A stretch of 64,000 bases of DNA. It comes from G963556115 sp963678205. Lineage in GTDB: Bacteria; Planctomycetota; SZUA-567. The stretch spans positions 1,240,001 to 1,304,000 of the forward strand of contig OY782760.1 of the NCBI GenBank assembly GCA_963678205.1. The letters are read 5' to 3'. This document shows positions 51,978 to 60,161 of the stretch, piece by piece (position 1 is the first letter of the stretch; every line of letters begins with the position of its first letter). A model generated the notes under the pieces. It made no database searches. It saw only the letters and a program-made list of their open reading frames with translations, and was not told the DNA's origin. The translations under genes and the position numbers were made by a program.

Positions 51978-51996
51978 TCCACTATACCAGAAGGAG
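51970..51996 (+). promoter_or_regulatory. Proposed phage RNA polymerase promoter ahead of the tail fibre
   Basis: Positions 51975-51996 are identical to 35821-35842, including CACTATA. The site overlaps the stop codon of the gp16-like gene. Phage T7 has a promoter (phi17) at the corresponding place before its tail-fibre gene. Confidence 0.7.
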
Positions 51997-52004
51997 TAAT
52001 TATT

Positions 52005-52841
52005 ATGACAACCTATTATACCCGTGTTTCGTACTCCTATGATGGGAGTACGAATATTTTTACTATTCCCTTTAATTACAGTAAAAAAGAATTTATTCGT
52101 ATTGAGGTAACTGCTAGTGATGGTATTGTTACGGAATATGTTCTTGATAACGACTTTAGCTTTATTAATGACGGTCAGATTAGTCTAAGCACTTTACCTG
52201 ATATCGGCTCAATAATTGAAATATATCGTAATAGAAAGAAAGATGAACGGGAGGAATCTTTCAGTAATGGCGAGGTGTATGTTCATGAACTAAATAATAG
52301 TTTTGACCAGGATTTTGAGACAGCTCAGGAAGCTTACGACTTAGCTACCAAGTCTGTTGTTGATTCAAGAGGCACTAAAAGTATAGCAATAGAAGCAAGA
52401 GACCTCGCAGACAAAGCTATAGCGGATAGCGCACTGGCTCTTGATATAACAAGTGGTATGCAGGATGAAGTACACGCAGCAGCAGAGGCAGCTATCAAAG
52501 CTACTGCTATGGCAGAGCAGTCTACACACGCTCACCTGAACTTAAAATCACTAGATACGATTGAGGTCGATACTACTGGTTCTTTTAATCTTTCAGTAAA
52601 TGGCCAGAGAGTAGCTATGGCTAGCGAACTTCCTGACTGGTCACAATTTGCTCAAACAGATGCCTCTAATGCAGATGCGGAAGCTTATCAGGCTTTGGTC
52701 GGTATGCCAGAAGTGAAGAGTGATATTGTGGAGATTAATAATGAGGTCTCTGAGTTATCTGTTTCAGCAGCTAATACAGACGGCTCGAATATTACTTGGG
52801 ATAAAAGATACTCTTGCAATCGCACCACAGACGATTGTTAA
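52005..52841 (+). CDS. Tail fibre, N-terminal part (T7 gp17-like), frameshifted
   Basis: A 278-codon frame beginning TTYYTRVSYSYDGSTNIFTI and FNYSKKEFIRIEV, the virion-binding domain of T7 gp17-like fibres (about residues 1-110). A helical stalk rich in Ala follows (about residues 110-175). The frame stops shortly after NITWDK at an AAAA run (52803-52806); skipping one A there continues into the next frame as WDKDTLAIAPQTIV, which is natural fibre sequence. The last 11 residues of this frame are therefore probably not native. Confidence 0.85.
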   Translation: MTTYYTRVSYSYDGSTNIFTIPFNYSKKEFIRIEVTASDGIVTEYVLDNDFSFINDGQISLSTLPDIGSIIEIYRNRKKDEREESFSNGEVYVHELNNSFDQDFETAQEAYDLATKSVVDSRGTKSIAIEARDLADKAIADSALALDITSGMQDEVHAAAEAAIKATAMAEQSTHAHLNLKSLDTIEVDTTGSFNLSVNGQRVAMASELPDWSQFAQTDASNADAEAYQALVGMPEVKSDIVEINNEVSELSVSAANTDGSNITWDKRYSCNRTTDDC

Positions 52842-53613
52842 AGGTGCTGTCGGTGATATCCCTAGCGGATGGCAAGAAGGCTGGTGTGATAAACCAGCAC
52901 AGCATCTTGACCCATCGTCGATTGGAAGTTCTAAGCTTATTATTAAATCTGGTCTTCAAGTAGCTGGTGGATTCCAAGGAAGAGTAATACTTTCTGAAAT
53001 ACTTAAAGAGGATTATTTATTAAACATTTCAGCTGCAATAAATGGGCGATATTATATTTGTGTTGATCTTAATAAAGATGGTACGTATGCAGGATTCTCT
53101 TCTTGGGGTAGTCCTCATTTATATATTGGGTTATCACCGTACGGCATAGGTACTGATTATGTCTTTTGGTACGATACGGCAAGTAGCACATCATTCTGGT
53201 TTGCACCAGATGGTACACCACATGAGATATGTAGAGTATGGTTAGGATATATTGATACTAACGCTTCTGGTACTATTGGTAATGTTGTAAATTTTCAGCA
53301 TGGCACGACTTGTACATTACCAGCGAGGGGTGGGGTCGCAATAGGAATAAACCAAAGGCATTATATGAATAGAGCATATTTAGGTAACTGTTCTACTCTT
53401 GTGCGTGTTTATTATGAAGGCAAATGGGGTTACCCAGGAGCCGTTGGCTATAATGGAGGCGGGGTTGGTATTGGAGCAGTACCCACAACAGACGGAACTA
53501 TCGAAGTTCGTTCAGGTACTCGCTTTACTCTAGACATGTACAATATAGGTGAGTTCTCAAATTATACATCCAATGCTGTGCTTACAAAAGTAACAGTCAC
53601 ACGAGAATGGTAG
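52720..53613 (+). CDS. Tail fibre, C-terminal receptor-binding part (continuation after frameshift)
   Basis: This frame is +1 to the preceding one. Its first 29 codons overlap the N-terminal part and look like an out-of-frame shadow; native sequence appears to start at about 52807 with DTLAIAPQTIVKGAVGD. The rest is rich in Gly, Tyr and beta-prone residues, typical of a fibre tip. It has no convincing ribosome site of its own. It is best read as the second half of one fibre gene of about 535 residues. Confidence 0.7.
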   Translation: MILWRLIMRSLSYLFQQLIQTARILLGIKDTLAIAPQTIVKGAVGDIPSGWQEGWCDKPAQHLDPSSIGSSKLIIKSGLQVAGGFQGRVILSEILKEDYLLNISAAINGRYYICVDLNKDGTYAGFSSWGSPHLYIGLSPYGIGTDYVFWYDTASSTSFWFAPDGTPHEICRVWLGYIDTNASGTIGNVVNFQHGTTCTLPARGGVAIGINQRHYMNRAYLGNCSTLVRVYYEGKWGYPGAVGYNGGGVGIGAVPTTDGTIEVRSGTRFTLDMYNIGEFSNYTSNAVLTKVTVTREW

Positions 53614-53625
53614 AAAGGAATAATT

Positions 53626-54087
53626 ATGGCAGATCAAATATACGGAATAGCTGGTGAGTCTTGTGAATACTTCGGAATGATTTCTAATTCTCAAAACAAA
53701 AAGTTATATATAAAGATGCAATGTGGCAGACCTACAGAGAACCATGTTGCTCAAGAAGACGGCACTTGGGCTTTATCTGAAAGCAAACTAGAAGAAGCAT
53801 ACGAAGTAGATATTGCTGCTCTTGATCCTCTCATGTCACATATATTGAGGCATGATTTAAATGGAGAGAGTAAGGCTAAAGCGAGAGCAGAATTAAAGTT
53901 TAAGATTGCTCAAGCTGAAATTATGGAGAAGTATGGTAAAGGTAGCACTGTCTTAATTACTGAGAATGGGGTGTGCTACCATAAAGACAGAGAATGTACT
54001 GGACTTGCGAATAGCATTAATATCGTTGAGATTAATTTATCTGATGGGTTGAAAAACTATAGCCCATGTTCAATGTGCTGTAATTAA
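53626..54087 (+). CDS. Tail-fibre-associated protein with Cys-His metal motif
   Basis: A 153-residue protein directly after the fibre. The middle (DLNGESKAKARAELKFKIA) is helical. The last 45 residues contain TENGVCYHKDRECTGL and NYSPCSMCC, an Ada-like HxxxC...CxxC arrangement that usually binds zinc. It may be a fibre chaperone or tip component; this is inferred from location. Confidence 0.6.
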   Translation: MADQIYGIAGESCEYFGMISNSQNKKLYIKMQCGRPTENHVAQEDGTWALSESKLEEAYEVDIAALDPLMSHILRHDLNGESKAKARAELKFKIAQAEIMEKYGKGSTVLITENGVCYHKDRECTGLANSINIVEINLSDGLKNYSPCSMCCN

Positions 54088-54099
54088 GGAGGGGGAGAA

Positions 54100-54516
54100 A
54101 TGTTTGGAGTTAATAAATTGATTGTTAAGCTGGCAATTATTGGAGCTATAGCAATTTCAGCTATTTGCATTGCAACCACGGCAGGGTGTGGTTCAATTAA
54201 TGGAGCGTTAGCTCAGAAGAATACCACTAAGACAAGTGATGATTCAATTAATTTTAGTGGTGTTGCAGGCGGTGTGGATGCTGCTGAGGTTATTGCGGCC
54301 AGAGCTGAAGGTAAAGCTGTAATTGTACGTGCTGAGAAAGAACCGTGGAGAATTATTGCTTACTCAGTAGGCATACCGCTTACTGTTGGGCTTCTTGCTG
54401 GCCTTATTCTTGCTGGGCTTTACATAAAAGCATACCTTGCTCAATCACCATGGGATAAGACTAGAAAGGATAGCAATGCCGGAAGATCAGATTCGGGAAA
54501 TCCTCAGGAGGTTTGA
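54100..54516 (+). CDS. Predicted lipoprotein with a second membrane helix, lysis-region candidate
   Basis: A 138-residue protein with an N-terminal signal ending in a lipobox (ATTAGC, Cys near residue 30) and a second hydrophobic helix near residues 92-115. A GGAGGGGG site precedes the ATG. It sits where T7 encodes its holin and spanin genes. A spanin or other lysis role is possible but unproved. Confidence 0.6.
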   Translation: MFGVNKLIVKLAIIGAIAISAICIATTAGCGSINGALAQKNTTKTSDDSINFSGVAGGVDAAEVIAARAEGKAVIVRAEKEPWRIIAYSVGIPLTVGLLAGLILAGLYIKAYLAQSPWDKTRKDSNAGRSDSGNPQEV

Positions 54517-54793
54517 TGCCTTTACTAAAGAGGTGAATGGTTTTGCTAGAGAGGTATCAGAGTTGAAAGGGGCGTTGAAGGGTATGAAAACCCACGACGC
54601 CCCGTGTGATTTTCTAGGAGCTCTTCAAGCCAAGCAAAGTAACGATGTGAGCGACTTATATAACTTGATAAGAACACACGAAAAAGATTATCATTCAAGT
54701 AATAATGTTCGCGCCAATTGGGCTGCAATAGCTGCTGTTGTATGCGCTGCTGCAACTGTTGCAAGTGCTATTATTATGCATATGAAAGGTTAA
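54476..54793 (+). CDS. Single-helix membrane protein, holin/spanin candidate
   Basis: A 105-residue protein with a helical N-terminal region (REILRRFDAFTKEVNG) and one C-terminal transmembrane helix (about residues 80-102). I chose the ATG at 54476 because of an AAAGGAT site; it overlaps the preceding lipoprotein gene in another frame, a layout often seen for lysis genes. Position matches the T7 lysis cluster. Confidence 0.6.
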   Translation: MPEDQIREILRRFDAFTKEVNGFAREVSELKGALKGMKTHDAPCDFLGALQAKQSNDVSDLYNLIRTHEKDYHSSNNVRANWAAIAAVVCAAATVASAIIMHMKG

Positions 54794-54798
54794 ATACT

Positions 54799-55065
54799 AT
54801 GACTCAAATAGATGATTTATTTAATATTGCCTGTCAACAATTATCTAAAAAGATTAAAAAAGGGGAGTTTACTGCAGCGGATATTAACGCTGCGGTAAAT
54901 CTGATAAAAGCTGCAGAAGTTGAAATATCCTTTGATAATAACGAAGATGTCCGGGACTTAAATAGTGCTCTTAACGACTCAGAATCAGGCGAAGAATACG
55001 ACTTGTCTAAACCACCAGAATATAAACCGGAGCTAGAAGTTGTTAAATCCAGCAGCGCTGGCTGA
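54799..55065 (+). CDS. Terminase small subunit, T7 gp18-like (DNA maturase A)
   Basis: An 88-residue acidic protein (T7 gp18: 89) directly before the large terminase. The N-terminal region IDDLFNIACQQLSKKIKKGEFTAADI fits a small terminase helix bundle. I chose the ATG at 54799; an apparent upstream extension rich in cysteines is the out-of-frame end of the previous gene. It overlaps the large-subunit start. Confidence 0.78.
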   Translation: MTQIDDLFNIACQQLSKKIKKGEFTAADINAAVNLIKAAEVEISFDNNEDVRDLNSALNDSESGEEYDLSKPPEYKPELEVVKSSSAG

Positions 55066-56842
55066 GCGTAAACAAAAAAAGAATTCACAAAAAGCCTTTG
55101 ATAAGCAAAAGTGGCAGAAGCTGTGGGATGAAGAGTATTCCAAAAGCTTTACCAAGTTTCTCTGGCTAACATGGTTGCACCTTGATCATGCAGCGCCCAC
55201 GCCTATTCAGAATGATATCGGGTATTTCCTGCAGTATGGCCCACAGCGAACATGTATTGAAGCATTACGCGGTCTTGGTAAGTCATATATAACCTGTGCA
55301 TACGCAGCGTGGAGGCTAAGGCTAAACCCTGATGAAATAGTATTAATTGTTTCAGCAGCTGAAGCAAAGGCCAAAGAGAACGCGACATTTATTCGTGAAC
55401 TCATCTACTCAATGCCAATCCTTGAGCCTCTAAGACTTACAGCACGAGAAAAGAAGACTGGTAAGCGTAAGTGGCGTGACTCAGTACTTGAGTTTGATGT
55501 TCGAGGTTCAAATTTTAAACAATCAGCTTCAGTTACATGTGCAGGTATTGAAGGTAAGGTTACTGGTAAGCGTTCTACAATTATTATTCTTGATGATATT
55601 GAAGACCCTCAAAATGCTATCTCAATTACTCAACGCGAAAAAATCAAATATCTGGCTACTGAATTTGAAGCTATTGTCAAGCCAGGGAAAAACAACCGAA
55701 TAATTTACCTTGGTACTCCACATAGTTCAGCGTCTATTTACACAGAGCTGCCACAGAAGGGGTATGAGGTGCGAATGTGGCCTGCTGAAGTACCAGATTC
55801 AGAATGGATGCGCTCTTATGGTCAATTCTTAGGACCATACATACTGTCCATGGTTAACAAAGGGTTGCCACCAGGTACACCTACAGATCCACGTTTTCCT
55901 GAAGAAGAACTTACTCAGCGTAGAATTTCTATGCCGAGTCGATACGACTCTCAGTTCAAACTTGACCCAAAAGCAAACGATAACAAATTCTATCCATTTA
56001 AGATTCGTGATTTAATAGTCATGGATTGTGACCCGGTTAGAGCGCCTATATCATTAACTTGGTCAAGCGATGAGCGCTATCGTTTAGATATAAATTTAAA
56101 TTCATTGGCCGGTGATGCATGTTACACTTATATGTATGCCGACCCAAGACAGGAGCCATACGAATATTTAGCACTTGCGATCGACCCATCAGGTAAAGGT
56201 AAGGATAAGACAGCAGTTTGCGTTATGGGAATGCTGCATGGTAAATTACATTGCTTAGAGCTAATCGGATTAGATGGAGGCTTTGAGGATGAAGTGCTTG
56301 AGAAAATAGCTGAATTAGCGTTTGAGTATAGAGTAAACATTATATATTCAGAAACTAATTTCGGTGGTGGCATGTTTGATAAGTTGCTAGCACCGAAATT
56401 ACGTAAGTATGAGCATCATGGCTGGACATATGAGCTTGAGCAGGTTCATAGTACTGGACAGAAAGAACAGCGTATATGTGATACCTGCGAACCGTTCTGG
56501 GCTGGTCATAAGTATGTAATGAATAAAAACATTTTGGTAAGAGACCAGGAAATACATTTAACAGAACCATATCACACAATGGGCTACCAGTTCACTAATA
56601 TGACAAGAGAACGCGGCGCTGTAGCTCATGACGACCTCGCAGATGTGTTCTATATGGCAACTGCCTGCATAGCTAAGAGAATAAACCTGTCAGAAAAAGA
56701 AAGCCTCATAAAGCGTGATAAGGCTGAGAAAGATGAGTTCTGGGAAGAAATATATGCACGAGTTGACAAAACCCGTCAGAACGCCCAGAAAACGTTCTTA
56801 ACGGGTACAGCCAATAGACGACAGGTAGGGATGTTTAATTAA
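55040..56842 (+). CDS. Terminase large subunit, T7 gp19-like (DNA maturase B)
   Basis: A 600-residue packaging motor and nuclease (T7 gp19: 586), starting at TTG behind GGAG. Walker A is ALRGLGKSYIT near residue 80, Walker B is TIIILDDIED near residue 180. The RNase H-like nuclease shows LAIDPSGKGKDKTAV, IYSETNFGGG and HDDLADVFY. It drives DNA into the procapsid and cuts concatemers. It is the last late gene. Confidence 0.94.
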   Translation: MLNPAALAERKQKKNSQKAFDKQKWQKLWDEEYSKSFTKFLWLTWLHLDHAAPTPIQNDIGYFLQYGPQRTCIEALRGLGKSYITCAYAAWRLRLNPDEIVLIVSAAEAKAKENATFIRELIYSMPILEPLRLTAREKKTGKRKWRDSVLEFDVRGSNFKQSASVTCAGIEGKVTGKRSTIIILDDIEDPQNAISITQREKIKYLATEFEAIVKPGKNNRIIYLGTPHSSASIYTELPQKGYEVRMWPAEVPDSEWMRSYGQFLGPYILSMVNKGLPPGTPTDPRFPEEELTQRRISMPSRYDSQFKLDPKANDNKFYPFKIRDLIVMDCDPVRAPISLTWSSDERYRLDINLNSLAGDACYTYMYADPRQEPYEYLALAIDPSGKGKDKTAVCVMGMLHGKLHCLELIGLDGGFEDEVLEKIAELAFEYRVNIIYSETNFGGGMFDKLLAPKLRKYEHHGWTYELEQVHSTGQKEQRICDTCEPFWAGHKYVMNKNILVRDQEIHLTEPYHTMGYQFTNMTRERGAVAHDDLADVFYMATACIAKRINLSEKESLIKRDKAEKDEFWEEIYARVDKTRQNAQKTFLTGTANRRQVGMFN

Positions 56843-56852
56843 TCACTTTACT

Positions 56853-57698
56853 TTATAGCGTGTTAAAGAAAGACTTTATATCATTTAGCGATATTTTTTC
56901 TCTATTTAATAGCGATTCAATCGAAAGGCCTTTAATTATAAGTTTATTATATACGCCTTTTTTGCCACAATTTCCAATATCTCCAAGGGGACCATCTTTA
57001 CCAGGATTACCACCGCTTCTCGTATAAAAGTTAAAGATTGTACCGCACCTCTTGGGCGCACCCCCAGCACCCCCAGCACCACCTTCTCCACCAGCACCAC
57101 CAGCACCTGAAGAAGTGTTTACACTTAAGTTATTTATTGTGATTTTATCGCCAGTATATAAATAGACGTTTCCTCCATTGCCCCCTTGACCACCGGTACT
57201 TCCCTTTCCTCCGGGTGAGCCGTTACCACCACTTGAGCCCCAGCAGGAAGCATTTTTCCCTTTTCTTCCTGCTCGGCCTTTGCCTCCTTGACCGCCAGCG
57301 CCACCTATAGTATAGATTGAGAGATTTTTAATATTTCCTGATTTAAAGTACAAATACAAATTACAGCCGTTACCACCGGATTTCCCTCTTTTTTGTGCTT
57401 TCCCATTTTTACCGTTAATACCTTTTGCAATTATTGTTGCTCCTCTATTTACAGAAATTTTATTACAAGCTATATAAAAATTTTTTGTACCTTCAGGGAT
57501 TTCAAGGGTAGTTCTTCCTCCCAATACTAAATGGTCCGCTATTATAGCATTAATTGTGATGGGAACTAAATAACGATAAGATAATTCTATTTTAAATAGT
57601 TTTACTGAAAATACGCTTTTATGTTCAGCACTTAAGCAATTAGGTATAGATACAAAACATAGAAGCAGTAAAAGAATTTTTTTTCTAATTATACTCAT
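56853..57698 (-). CDS. Secreted glycine-rich repeat protein
   Basis: A 281-residue protein with a signal peptide (KKILLLLLCFVSIPNCLSA) and a central Gly-rich region (about residues 90-240) with runs such as GGAGGQGGKGRAG and GGEGGAGGAGGAP, interrupted by short beta-like stretches (NVYLYTG, NLYLYF). Such patterns occur in polyglycine-II helical bundles and surface proteins. It runs opposite to the late genes, so it may be expressed in lysogens as a surface or periplasmic protein. Confidence 0.72.
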   Translation of the reverse strand: MSIIRKKILLLLLCFVSIPNCLSAEHKSVFSVKLFKIELSYRYLVPITINAIIADHLVLGGRTTLEIPEGTKNFYIACNKISVNRGATIIAKGINGKNGKAQKRGKSGGNGCNLYLYFKSGNIKNLSIYTIGGAGGQGGKGRAGRKGKNASCWGSSGGNGSPGGKGSTGGQGGNGGNVYLYTGDKITINNLSVNTSSGAGGAGGEGGAGGAGGAPKRCGTIFNFYTRSGGNPGKDGPLGDIGNCGKKGVYNKLIIKGLSIESLLNREKISLNDIKSFFNTL

Positions 57699-57769
57699 TT
57701 CATCTCCTTTTCAAATATATATTGATATGGATTTATATTAGTAATATATAATGATGATACAAATATGTC

Positions 57770-57804
57770 AAAAAAAAAGCACTCCCTCACAATAGGAAGT
57801 GCTC
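57770..57804 (-). terminator. Rho-independent terminator on the minus strand
   Basis: On the minus strand an AGCACTTCC/GGAGTGCT stem with one bulged base is followed by nine T residues. It ends transcription from the small gene at 57928-58188. Confidence 0.78.
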
Positions 57805-57927
57805 AAAATGAAAATTCTATCTGATCCATTACAGGAGTTGGTTAGCTCCATAGGATGAGGTAGATAATTTTATTATGTATATTTGGTAGAGCGATTTCAA
57901 TATTTTTATAATAGAAATCTGTAAAAA

Positions 57928-58188
57928 TTATTTTGCTGGAACTTGTACTTCAATAATTGCTGAATAAGGGACTAAAGTATCAACACTTCCATTTGAAAAC
58001 AAAACAGCATCTTCATATTCATCAATTATCTTATTAAAAATTTTTACTAATTGTTTGGGTGGCCCTGGGATTGGATTTGAGCCATGCACAGCCTGAGATG
58101 GTCCTGGTAATATCCCTGATAGAACAACCGTTATCTCACTATTTTTATTAGTACGTAAATAGTTAAAATACTCTCTCATATTATTCAT
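57928..58188 (-). CDS. Hypothetical small protein
   Basis: An 86-residue soluble protein with a Pro/Gly-rich middle (ILPGPSQAVHGSNPIPGPP) and an AAGGAT ribosome site. It has its own terminator downstream. No family is recognised. It belongs to the cargo region after the terminase. Confidence 0.6.
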   Translation of the reverse strand: MNNMREYFNYLRTNKNSEITVVLSGILPGPSQAVHGSNPIPGPPKQLVKIFNKIIDEYEDAVLFSNGSVDTLVPYSAIIEVQVPAK

Positions 58189-58446
58189 TGTATTATCCTT
58201 GTATAAAAAAGTAATTTATTATAAACTTTATCATTGAAATATAATAATAAAGATACCTTAAACTATTTATATTATAGGGATTATATGTTTTACGATAAAA
58301 GTTGCAAGAGTCTATTGGTAATTTATATATCAAAAAAAATATTATAAAAATTCTTATTGATATATTTACGTACGATCTTCCCCCTTTCCCCCCGTAGCCC
58401 CTCGAAAATGCGCTCATAGCCGGATTTATAGCATTATAGTATTATT

Positions 58447-58467
58447 TTTAGTGATCTACTATACTGG
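58447..58467 (+). promoter_or_regulatory. Weak third candidate for the phage promoter
   Basis: ACTATAC with flanking bases matches the two identical late promoters at 14 of 21 positions in a gapless alignment. It lies at the right end of the prophage, where T7 has a replication promoter. Confidence 0.3.
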
Positions 58468-58775
58468 GTGAATATTATAACTCATTGGTATTATTGTGTT
58501 TATGATATTAGGTTCGTCTATCACTCAATAGACGAACCATTGATTTAGTAAGCATATGACTCGTAACTGGTAATATGTGAGCTACCAAGATATATATCCA
58601 TCTACTTTTCACCAACTGTTTTTTTATTTTTATCAATAGTAAGCTAATCACACTTCTCAAAGTAAAAAGTTTAACTATGTGGATATGCACACGGAAGACA
58701 CTAAAGGTTGTTATAGTTTAACATTATTGCGCTCATATTAACATCAATTCTATTTGCCTAATTATCATCAAATTT

Positions 58776-59049
58776 AAGTGTCATTCTATCTGTCAAACAA
58801 GTGTCAATAAGTGTCAATTTGTCAACGGCAGTATTTGCCGGTTTTATAATATGAAACTTAAAAGGTCTTGACTTTTTGACACTTTTTGACACTTAATTGA
58901 CACTTAAAAATAGTATAATATACTATAAATAATAATATATTATTATATTAATATATAATGTGTCATTGTGTCAATCTCTATTTCATATTATCAATATATC
59001 GATAAATATATACGTATATATTAGGAGTTTTTATTAGGGATTGACACTT
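58776..59049. repeat. GTGTCA / AAGTGTCAA repeat array in two orientations
   Basis: Forward cores lie at 58778, 58801, 58811, 58960 and 58968; reverse cores at 58877, 58887, 58898 and 59042. The full 9-base unit AAGTGTCAA occurs at 58799 and 58809, and its complement at 58876, 58886, 58897 and 59041. Neighbouring units are 10-11 bases apart, one helical turn. A CGGCA/TGCCG hairpin sits between the forward and reverse blocks. Confidence 0.85.
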
Positions 59050-59157
59050 TAAAATTAAGATAAATATATTAATATAATTTGACAATATATAAAGTATATG
59101 TTATAGTATTAATATATATGTTATTTCTTATATTATAAGATGTTAAAGGTTATTTAA

Positions 59158-59985
59158 ATGAATATTAATGATTTGTCTATTGACTATATTAAATATTTAG
59201 AGCAAAAAGGCAGTAGTTTATCAACGATTAAGAATACGTTGACGGTCTTAGATATGCTGAGTAAGAAGTGTGATATACTAGAGGATATTACTTTTGACAT
59301 TATTTCTAAATTTGCAGAAGAGATGAAGAGTAAGGGTAATAAGAAGCAGACTATTAACCAGAAGATTAATAGATTGTCTGTTGTATTTGATTATGCAGTA
59401 GAACGTGGTTATATATCAAGCAACCCATGTAACCATTTTGTTAGAATGAAGAGTGATGATATTAATCTTAGAAGAGATTTAAAGCCAGAAGAAATACAAG
59501 CATTGCTTGTGGTAGCTGAAGGTGAGTATAGATGTCGCTGGGCTATTCATGTCTACACTGGACTGAGAGCTACCAATGTGGCTGAGATATGTTGGTCGTG
59601 GATTGACTTTAATAATAATACTATTAAAGTACCTGCAGAACAGTATAAGACTCGTAAGGATGTCACGATACCACTACACCCAAAGCTTAAGCATATTCTT
59701 AGAGAATATAGAAAAGAAAATGACTCTGATCCAGTGTTTCCTAAGAAGAGTTTGAACGCTATAAGAAATATGCTAAGAAATCATTGTAAAAAAGCTGGAA
59801 TTAATACTAATGGCGTTGATCTGCACGCCTTGAGACATACCTTTGCTTCCAGTCTTTTGAACGCAGGCACCAGGATAGAAGTGATCTCAATGTTGCTAGG
59901 ACACAAGAATATTGAAACTACTCAGAAATACCTACACTATGATAAGACTACCCTCGAAGAAGGTATTTTAAACCTACCTTATTAA
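59158..59985 (+). CDS. Second tyrosine recombinase (right)
   Basis: A 275-residue tyrosine recombinase with a SAM-like N-terminal domain (TIKNTLTVLDMLSKK) and a catalytic domain with Arg in YTGLRATNVAEI, HALRHTFAS, and Tyr in IETTQKYLHY after LGHKN. It is shorter than the left integrase and lacks its basic N-terminal arm-binding segment, so it is more Xer-like. It is transcribed toward attR, so in the circular phage both recombinases point at attP. AT-rich codon use differs from the late genes. Confidence 0.92.
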   Translation: MNINDLSIDYIKYLEQKGSSLSTIKNTLTVLDMLSKKCDILEDITFDIISKFAEEMKSKGNKKQTINQKINRLSVVFDYAVERGYISSNPCNHFVRMKSDDINLRRDLKPEEIQALLVVAEGEYRCRWAIHVYTGLRATNVAEICWSWIDFNNNTIKVPAEQYKTRKDVTIPLHPKLKHILREYRKENDSDPVFPKKSLNAIRNMLRNHCKKAGINTNGVDLHALRHTFASSLLNAGTRIEVISMLLGHKNIETTQKYLHYDKTTLEEGILNLPY

Positions 59986-59991
59986 TTGATT

Positions 59992-60017
59992 TTGTGCGCC
60001 ATTTGTGCGCCATTTTC
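59992..60017 (+). repeat. 26-bp arm-type repeat, right copy
   Basis: Matches 17557-17582 at 25 of 26 positions in the same orientation, with two GTGCGCCAT units 11 bases apart. It begins 7 bases after the stop of the right recombinase. Confidence 0.75.
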
Positions 60018-60161
60018 TGTAAAATATGTTTTTTAAGGGTTATTTTGAAACAAATGCAACGATTGATTTGCGCGATTATTTTGATATAAGTCTTTATTTT
60101 ACTCATATTTACTGTATTGTGTAGTGGTATGGTGAATTATGACGAAAAGTGCTTGATTAAA

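Larger units (their letters stand above)
58189..59157. other. Gene-free control region: G-rich tract, hairpin, repeat array, AT-rich DNA
   Basis: Nearly 1 kb with no credible gene. From left to right it holds a C-rich tract (58380-58401: runs of 5, 6 and 4 C, G-rich on the minus strand), a promoter-like site (58447-58467), a perfect 11-bp inverted repeat (58511-58521 with 58528-58538), nine GTGTCA cores (58776-59049) and very AT-rich DNA up to the right recombinase. The arrangement resembles a replication origin or a large nucleoprotein control site. Confidence 0.6.

Noticed and set aside
54718..54798. Cysteine-rich N-terminal extension of the small terminase
   Set aside because: It is the out-of-frame shadow of the membrane helix of the preceding gene; the ATG at 54799 gives the normal gp18-like length.
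58193..58417. 74-residue minus-strand gene
   Set aside because: No ribosome site, odd composition, and it runs through the G-rich tract; no coding character.
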